This document shows, piece by piece, positions 58,763 to 64,000 of a stretch of 64,000 bases of DNA (position 1 is the first letter of the stretch; each line of letters begins with the position of its first letter). The notes beneath the pieces are model-generated. The model was given only the letters and a program-made list of their open reading frames with translations. It had not been told where the DNA came from and made no database searches. The translations under genes and the position numbers were made by a program. Source of the DNA: Legionella sp. (GTDB taxonomy: Bacteria > Pseudomonadota > Gammaproteobacteria > Legionellales > Legionellaceae); assembly GCA_031291095.1 (NCBI GenBank), contig JARLJR010000024.1:106328-170327 (forward strand), given 5' to 3'.

Positions 58763-59713
58763 TTACGCTAATTGTTCTGCTAATTGTTCTGCCACTTGCT
58801 CCAGGCTAATAGTATCGTACATACTAATTGTATTTAAACTTCGATCAATTCTTTTAATTAATCCATTGAGAACCTTACCTGGACCACACTCTAATATCAA
58901 TTCAACACCATGATTTTTAAAGAGTTGAATCGTCTCAACCCAACGTACTGGGCTATAAAGCTGCTCTTTTAGGCGATCTTTTATTTGTTCTGCTGATTCG
59001 TAAATACTTAAATCAACATTACTGACTACTTTGATATTAGGTTTTTTAAAGTTAACTTCGGCTAAATACGCTGCGAAAGATGCTGCTGCATCAGTTAACA
59101 AGGGACAGTGACATGGAACACTGACAGGTATAATTTTAGCTAATCGAGCACCAGCATCTTCAGCCAATGCAATCATACGATTAACTGCCGCAGTATGTCC
59201 TGCAACAACAATTTGTTCAGGTGAGTTATAATTTGCCGGGGTGACGAGCTCATACTCCTGACTGGCTTCCTGGCATAATAATTTTACTTGCTCATCATCA
59301 AAGCCAATAATTGCAGCCATTGCGCCCACACCCAAGGGAACAGCCTGCTGCATTACTTGGCCACGATGTGCAACCAAACGAGCACCTTCAGTTAAAGTTA
59401 ATGCTCCAGCACAAACTAATGCAGGGTATTCGCCTAAACTATGGCCGGCCATAAATTCCGGCGTAGCAAGATTTTCTTGCTCTAGCAATCGATAAACAGC
59501 AACATCTGCAGTCAACATAGCAACCTGAGTATATTCTGTTTGGTTAAGACGTTCGGCAGGCCCCTGCTGAACGAGGTGCCATAAATCATAGCCCACAGCT
59601 TCAGAAGCTTCTGCAAAAGTATCTACAATAATAGGATATTGTAATTCAAAGTCAGCCAGCATCCCTACTGATTGTGATCCTTGTCCAGGAAATACGAACG
59701 CTGTTTTCACCAT
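58763..59713 (-). CDS. fabD: Malonyl-CoA:ACP transacylase
   Basis: 316 residues. FPGQGSQSVGML near the N-terminus, nucleophile GHSLGEY (Ser92), Arg in VAHRGQVM, and His in VPCHCPLL. It loads malonate on ACP. The gene ends with a short direct repeat encoding AEQLAEQLA. Confidence 0.95.
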   Translation of the reverse strand: MVKTAFVFPGQGSQSVGMLADFELQYPIIVDTFAEASEAVGYDLWHLVQQGPAERLNQTEYTQVAMLTADVAVYRLLEQENLATPEFMAGHSLGEYPALVCAGALTLTEGARLVAHRGQVMQQAVPLGVGAMAAIIGFDDEQVKLLCQEASQEYELVTPANYNSPEQIVVAGHTAAVNRMIALAEDAGARLAKIIPVSVPCHCPLLTDAAASFAAYLAEVNFKKPNIKVVSNVDLSIYESAEQIKDRLKEQLYSPVRWVETIQLFKNHGVELILECGPGKVLNGLIKRIDRSLNTISMYDTISLEQVAEQLAEQLA

Positions 59714-59801
59714 AATTAAATCAACTCCAATCTATAGTAATTTAAATAAGCCCCGAAATTAAAGTCATCGGTCCTATTATAATTACACTAAGATAAAATT
59801 A

Positions 59802-60755
59802 TTAATAACGAATCACCATTGCACCCCAAGTCATTCCGGCACCAAAAGCTTCAATCAAGAATAAATCATCTTTTTGAATTTGATTGTTTCGGATGGAATG
59901 ATCAAGAGCCAAAGGAATAGATGCAGCCGAAGTATTACCATGATTACCAATAGTAACAACAACTTGCGACATGGGAAGCTCTAATTTTTTAGCGATAGCT
60001 TGAATAATACGCTGATTAGCCTGATGGGGAACTAGCCATTTAATATCTGATTTTTTCAGTTGGGAAAGCTCTAAAACCTCATCCACTACGTTACCCATGA
60101 TATTAACAGCAAGTTTGAATACTTCATTGCCTTTCATGGAAATTACCGAGCGCTCTTCTTTGAGGGAGCTATTCTGCAGCTCTAAGTATCTTTCTGTATC
60201 ATAAGAAGAATGGAGCACGCTTCCTATAACCCCTTGACGACTACTTGCACTTAACACAACAGCACCTGCCCCATCACCAAACAAGACACAGGTGGCACGG
60301 TCATTCCAATCAAGAGCATGAGACATGCGCTCACTGCCAATTACTAAAACGTTATTTGCTGTGCCGGCTGTAATATATTGCTTTGCTATATCCATAACAT
60401 AAACAAAACCGCTACATGCAGCACTAACGTCAAAAGCAGGAATTGGTTTTTTAATTTTTAAGGCGTGTTGCACCGCACAGGCTACGCCAGGGAAAAAATT
60501 ATCGGGCGTACAAGTCGCCACAACAATTAAATCAATCTGATCTGCATCGAGATTTGCAGCAAGCAACGCTTGCTCGGCAGCTTTAGCTGCCATATATGAA
60601 GTTGTCTCATAACCTTCAGCAATACTACGACTGCGAATACCCGTTCTCGAAGCAATCCATTCATCACTGGTATCTATCATCGACTCCAGTTCAACATTGG
60701 AAAGCTGTTTTTCCGGAGTATAGCTCCCAGTACCACTAATTACAGCATATTTCAT
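59802..60755 (-). CDS. fabH: Beta-ketoacyl-ACP synthase III
   Basis: 317 residues. Catalytic Cys114 in [12 protein letters not shown], His in PHQANQRII and Asn in [10 protein letters not shown]. It starts fatty acid synthesis from acetyl-CoA. Its start overlaps the plsX end by 4 bp. Confidence 0.95.
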   Translation of the reverse strand: MKYAVISGTGSYTPEKQLSNVELESMIDTSDEWIASRTGIRSRSIAEGYETTSYMAAKAAEQALLAANLDADQIDLIVVATCTPDNFFPGVACAVQHALKIKKPIPAFDVSAACSGFVYVMDIAKQYITAGTANNVLVIGSERMSHALDWNDRATCVLFGDGAGAVVLSASSRQGVIGSVLHSSYDTERYLELQNSSLKEERSVISMKGNEVFKLAVNIMGNVVDEVLELSQLKKSDIKWLVPHQANQRIIQAIAKKLELPMSQVVVTIGNHGNTSAASIPLALDHSIRNNQIQKDDLFLIEAFGAGMTWGAMVIRY

Positions 60756-61780
60756 AAAAGCAACCCTTGATTCATAAAGTCGTTTATACGAGCACGGACT
60801 AAATCAATGACATCATTCTTTACTTCAAGAACAGCTTGCTCTATTGCATGTTGAAAACCTACTTCATTGGTTCCGCCATGGCTCTTAACGACAATACCAT
60901 TTAGCCCTAATAAACTGGCACCATTGTATCTCGAGGGATCCAAACGGCTTTTTAATGGTTTTAGTACAGGCATCGCAATTAAGCCGATTAATTTGGTAAG
61001 TATGTTGCGTGTAAAAGACTCTTTGAATAGCCCTAAGAAAAGTCGAGCAAGACCTTCACTCGCTTTTAAGGCAACATTGCCCACAAATCCATCACAAACA
61101 ACTAAATCAATCTCACCTGTATAAAAATCATCTCCCTCCACATATCCAACATAGTTCATAATAGAACATTCTTCAAGCATATGTGCAGTTCGTTTGACTT
61201 GATCATTGCCTTTTATTTCTTCAACACCAATGTTCAATACACCAATTTTTGGGTTTTCTTTGTTTGAAACTGCTTGTACTAAGGCTGACCCCATAACGGC
61301 AAACTGAAACAAATGTTCAGCACAGGAATCTACGTTTGCCCCTAAATCAATAACCCAAGTCCGCCCTTTCATTGTAGGAAGCTCAGAAACGATCGCGGGC
61401 CTATCAATACCGGGTAACGTTTTTAATACATAACGTGCAGTAGCCATTAACGCACCTGTATTTCCGGCACTAACACACGCATGTGCTATGCCTTCTTTAA
61501 CCAGGTTAATCGCTACGCGCATGGACGAATCTTTTTTATTGCGCAAAGCAGACGAAGGCAATTCATCCATAGCAACAACCTCAGAGGCATGGACTATAGA
61601 AAATTGCTTCGATGAAGAAACACCTAACTTTTTTAAATAGGCATCAATCTTGTCATGAACACCGACAAGAATTAGCTTTAGATTAGGATTGTTATTCGCT
61701 GCGCGCACACAGGCAGGAATCACCACACTCAAGCCATGATCCCCACCCATCGCATCTATTGCAATGGTGATATTTTTCAA
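60752..61780 (-). CDS. plsX: Phosphate acyltransferase PlsX
   Basis: 342 residues. [11 protein letters not shown] at the N-terminus, [23 protein letters not shown] and GVEEIKGN are family blocks. It makes acyl-phosphate from acyl-ACP for phospholipid synthesis. It follows rpmF by 6 bp, as in most gammaproteobacteria. Confidence 0.96.
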   Translation of the reverse strand: MKNITIAIDAMGGDHGLSVVIPACVRAANNNPNLKLILVGVHDKIDAYLKKLGVSSSKQFSIVHASEVVAMDELPSSALRNKKDSSMRVAINLVKEGIAHACVSAGNTGALMATARYVLKTLPGIDRPAIVSELPTMKGRTWVIDLGANVDSCAEHLFQFAVMGSALVQAVSNKENPKIGVLNIGVEEIKGNDQVKRTAHMLEECSIMNYVGYVEGDDFYTGEIDLVVCDGFVGNVALKASEGLARLFLGLFKESFTRNILTKLIGLIAMPVLKPLKSRLDPSRYNGASLLGLNGIVVKSHGGTNEVGFQHAIEQAVLEVKNDVIDLVRARINDFMNQGLLL

Positions 61781-61786
61781 GAAATA

Positions 61787-61984
61787 TTACTCTTCGTCTG
61801 ATTCGTAAGCAGTATCCGCATCAAGAATCTTTTTGCCACGGTAATAACCATCTGGGGTCATGTGATGACGTAGATGAGTTTCACCTGTAGTAGAATCAAC
61901 AGATAAAGTAGGTGCGGTTAAAGCATCATGCGAACGACGCATATCACGACGTGAACGTGATTTTTTATTTTGTTGTACGGCCAT
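61787..61984 (-). CDS. rpmF: 50S ribosomal protein L32
   Basis: 65 residues from ATG 61984 ([20 protein letters not shown]), with AGGAG 8 bases upstream; the reading from 62002 is too long. Basic N-terminus and [21 protein letters not shown]. The zinc-type cysteines of some L32 proteins are absent, as in E. coli. Confidence 0.95.
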   Translation of the reverse strand: MAVQQNKKSRSRRDMRRSHDALTAPTLSVDSTTGETHLRHHMTPDGYYRGKKILDADTAYESDEE

Positions 61985-62070
61985 TGTATTACTCCTAAAC
62001 AATTTGCTTTCATAAAGCGGGAATATTACCCATATTTTAACATCAATCCAAGTATTTATTGAATAAAATA

Positions 62071-62526
62071 TTAAGATTCCCCGTTTTTTTCGGTTAAAAA
62101 TTGATTTATTTCATTGCTGCAATCCTCAATTTCCGGATGAAACTGTGGCGCATAGAGATGTAACTCATCAATTATAAGATCTTCGAGGCTTACTTGTAAG
62201 TTAGGTGCTACGATGCATTCATAGCGCTCTAAAAGCTCTTCTGCACGCGCATCATCACGGCACACAGCAATGATGGTGTTATTATCGTAAAGATAATTAA
62301 ATTCATCAAGACAACGCTGACATTGCAACTTCAGTTCCCCACGAACATGAAGGTTAACCAAATAAAAATTTTCTCTAGTCTCAACATGATAGCTTACGTT
62401 CAACTCACACGGTGTTGCAATAAAATGCGGTAATCGCTCAGTGAGTGTTACTGTTTTGCTTTGTTGACCTTGTTTGGCTAGTTCTTGTAAGTAAAGCATT
62501 TTCTGGTATTCCTTGGTGTGTTGCAT
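62071..62526 (-). CDS. yceD: YceD/DUF177 protein (23S rRNA accumulation factor)
   Basis: About 151 residues from ATG 62526; an in-frame GTG at 62586 would add 20. [10 protein letters not shown] (CxxC) and the acidic [13 protein letters not shown] are family features. The position before rpmF-plsX is diagnostic. In plants and E. coli the family is tied to 23S rRNA levels. Confidence 0.85.
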   Translation of the reverse strand: MQHTKEYQKMLYLQELAKQGQQSKTVTLTERLPHFIATPCELNVSYHVETRENFYLVNLHVRGELKLQCQRCLDEFNYLYDNNTIIAVCRDDARAEELLERYECIVAPNLQVSLEDLIIDELHLYAPQFHPEIEDCSNEINQFLTEKNGES

Positions 62527-62638
62527 TATGGCATCACTTTCACCTAAGCTACTTTTGTGACATAATGTTCTGTTTACAATCTGCACTTTTTAGTGCCAAC
62601 CCACTATTACACATTAATATAAGCGGTATCTGGATTTT

Positions 62639-63724
62639 ATGAAAGAAAAAGTTATTGTTGGAATGTCTGGAGGAGTCGATTCCTCTGTTGCTGCCTGGTT
62701 ATTAAAAGAACAAGGATACCAGGTTGAAGGGTTATTCATGAAAAACTGGGAGCAGGATGATACGGATACTTTTTGCCCGGCAGCCCAAGATCTTGCTGAT
62801 GCACAAGCAGTATGCAATCAATTAGATATCCCGCTACATAGCGTTAATTTTGCTGAACAATACTGGGAGCGTGTTTTCACTCATTTTTTAAATGAATATG
62901 AAAAAGGACGAACACCTAATCCTGATGTGCTCTGCAATAAAGAAATTAAATTTAATGCTTTTTTAAATTACGCACTGGAACTCGGCGCCGATTATATTGC
63001 TACGGGCCATTATGCTCGCAATAAAATCGAAGGCAATGTCGGCCATCTTTATAAAGCCAAAGACCGAGATAAAGATCAAACTTATTTTTTACATGCTGTA
63101 GAACCCAAAGCCCTGGCAAAAACATTATTCCCTATTGGCGATTACACCAAACCAGAAATTAGAGAATTTGCAAAACAATTAGGCCTCGTCACCCAAGCTA
63201 AAAAAGACTCAACCGGTATCTGCTTTATTGGTGAAAAGCGTTTTAAGACCTTTTTAAAAGAATTTATTCTGGCAAAACCTGGAGAGATGAAGAATACCGA
63301 CGGTACAGTATTAGGTACACACGATGGCCTTATGTTTTATACCCTAGGCCAACGACAAGGATTAGGCATAGGTGGTATGCATAGTTCTTCAGATGAACCT
63401 TGGTATGTAGTGGATAAAGATGTAGCAACAAATACCTTGTATGTAGCTCAAGGAAGCCACCATCCTATGTTGTATTCACAAGGCCTCATTTGCGGCCCCA
63501 TACATTGGTTGGCTGAATGCAGTAACGAATTACCCCTTACTTGTTATGCAAAAACAAGATACAGACAACCTGAGCAAGGCTGTATGATTTCTCCTCCAGA
63601 TAATGGCCAGCATTATGTGATGTTCTCAAGCCCACAAAGAGCGGTGACACCAGGACAATACGTGGTTTTTTATGATAAAAACCAGTGCTTGGGTGGAGCC
63701 ACTATTGAGCACATTATTAGGTGA
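62639..63724 (+). CDS. mnmA: tRNA-specific 2-thiouridylase
   Basis: 361 residues. PP-loop [15 protein letters not shown], catalytic cysteines in [12 protein letters not shown] and [12 protein letters not shown], with GHYAR and [11 protein letters not shown]. It thiolates U34 of Lys, Glu and Gln tRNAs. Divergent from yceD across about 110 bp. Confidence 0.96.
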   Translation: MKEKVIVGMSGGVDSSVAAWLLKEQGYQVEGLFMKNWEQDDTDTFCPAAQDLADAQAVCNQLDIPLHSVNFAEQYWERVFTHFLNEYEKGRTPNPDVLCNKEIKFNAFLNYALELGADYIATGHYARNKIEGNVGHLYKAKDRDKDQTYFLHAVEPKALAKTLFPIGDYTKPEIREFAKQLGLVTQAKKDSTGICFIGEKRFKTFLKEFILAKPGEMKNTDGTVLGTHDGLMFYTLGQRQGLGIGGMHSSSDEPWYVVDKDVATNTLYVAQGSHHPMLYSQGLICGPIHWLAECSNELPLTCYAKTRYRQPEQGCMISPPDNGQHYVMFSSPQRAVTPGQYVVFYDKNQCLGGATIEHIIR

Positions 63725-63747
63725 AGCAGTAATAAGCCACATGCAAA

Positions 63748-64000
63748 CGTCATCCCGGATGGAAAGCACGCTATCCCGAACGGAAATCACGTCATCCCGA
63801 ACGGAAATCACGTCATCCCGAACGGAAAGCACGCTATCCCGAACGGAAATCACGTCATCCCGAACGGAAGGCACGTCATCCCGAACGGAAGGCACGTCAT
63901 CCCGAACGGAAGGCACGTCATCCCGAACGGAAGGCACGTCATCCCGAACGGAAGGCACGTCATCCCGAACGGAAGGCACGTCATCCCGAACGGAAGTGAG
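63748..64000. repeat. 21-bp tandem repeat array, at least 12 units, open at the window edge
   Basis: Unit cgtcatcccgaacggaaggca, starting at 63748 and repeating every 21 bp to 63999. The first five units vary (cgctat for cgtcat, aaatca or aaagca for aaggca); the rest are almost identical. The last ends gaagtgag, like the inner part of family A palindromes. A 7-codon minus-strand reading frame through it is a by-product. There is no CRISPR-like spacer. Confidence 0.93.

Noticed and set aside
63626-63979. 117-residue minus-strand frame made of SVRDDV repeats
   Set aside because: It is the translation of the 21-bp tandem array (a multiple of three), overlaps mnmA and has no ribosome site.
63748-64000. 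Possible CRISPR array
   Set aside because: The units follow each other with no spacers and no cas gene is in the window.

Overview
The window is chromosomal DNA of a Legionella species that is probably not L. pneumophila. The AT-rich base composition, the Legionella-type gene neighbourhoods and several eukaryote-like or effector-type genes all point there. Recognisable effector homologues are a patatin phospholipase of the VpdC type and an F-box/choline-kinase fusion of the LicA type. From memory, both lie in the same chromosomal neighbourhood as cpxRA, gyrA and rpsA in L. pneumophila. I see no tRNA, rRNA, prophage, intact insertion sequence or CRISPR array.

Layout, left to right. (1) 1-2.5 kb: the N-terminal 443 codons of an ankyrin-like putative effector, cut by the window edge, then two small hypothetical genes. 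(2) 2.6-7.1 kb: ppsR, and the oppositely directed methylcitrate operon prpB-prpC-prpD. (3) 7.3-11.4 kb: a plus-strand run phoH-ybeY-corC-cpxR-cpxA ending in a clear intrinsic terminator. (4) 11.5-14.9 kb: a multi-pass membrane protein, nucleoside salvage genes (cdd, purine nucleoside phosphorylase, deoC) and a SlyB-like lipoprotein without its glycine zipper. (5) 15-28.2 kb, the accessory region: a large protein with a nuclear-localisation-like motif, ubiC-ubiA, two tandemly duplicated eukaryotic-type Ser/Thr kinase genes, a pseudopilin, a HolD-like gene, the VpdC homologue, a secreted alpha/beta hydrolase and a repeat-containing unknown. (6) 28.4-41 kb: pyrF, an aminotransferase, lapAB, rpsA, cmk-aroA-serC-gyrA, and divergent gltA. 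(7) 41-52 kb: glpK/glpD, thioredoxin-like, adk, a lytic transglycosylase lipoprotein, an exonuclease, licA, two MFS transporters and anmK. (8) 52-62.5 kb: one long minus-strand cluster yceD-rpmF-plsX-fabH-fabD-fabG-acpP-fabF-mltG-tmk-holB-pilZ-tatD, the usual gammaproteobacterial fatty-acid/replication cluster without pabC. (9) mnmA, then a 21-bp tandem repeat running off the window.

How the genes work together. prpBCD burns propionyl-CoA, and gltA and glpKD feed central carbon metabolism. cdd, the phosphorylase and deoC form a nucleoside-to-deoxyribose/ribose salvage operon. rpsA, cmk, aroA, serC and gyrA are housekeeping genes with overlapping reading frames. CpxRA is the two-component system that in L. 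pneumophila controls Dot/Icm secretion genes and effectors, so its presence near several candidate effectors is notable.

The strongest structural discovery is the kinase duplication. Between the two kinase genes lie a relic of the fimT-like 3' end and a relic of the ubiC 5' end, joined head to tail. This is the scar expected from a tandem duplication of a ubiC-kinase-fimT segment. The second kinase has since diverged: HRD became HCD, DFG became DFA, the membrane segment was lost and an 87-bp triplicate was gained. Two families of interspersed palindromic elements sit in many gene ends. The terminal 21-bp array looks like an amplified end of one of them.
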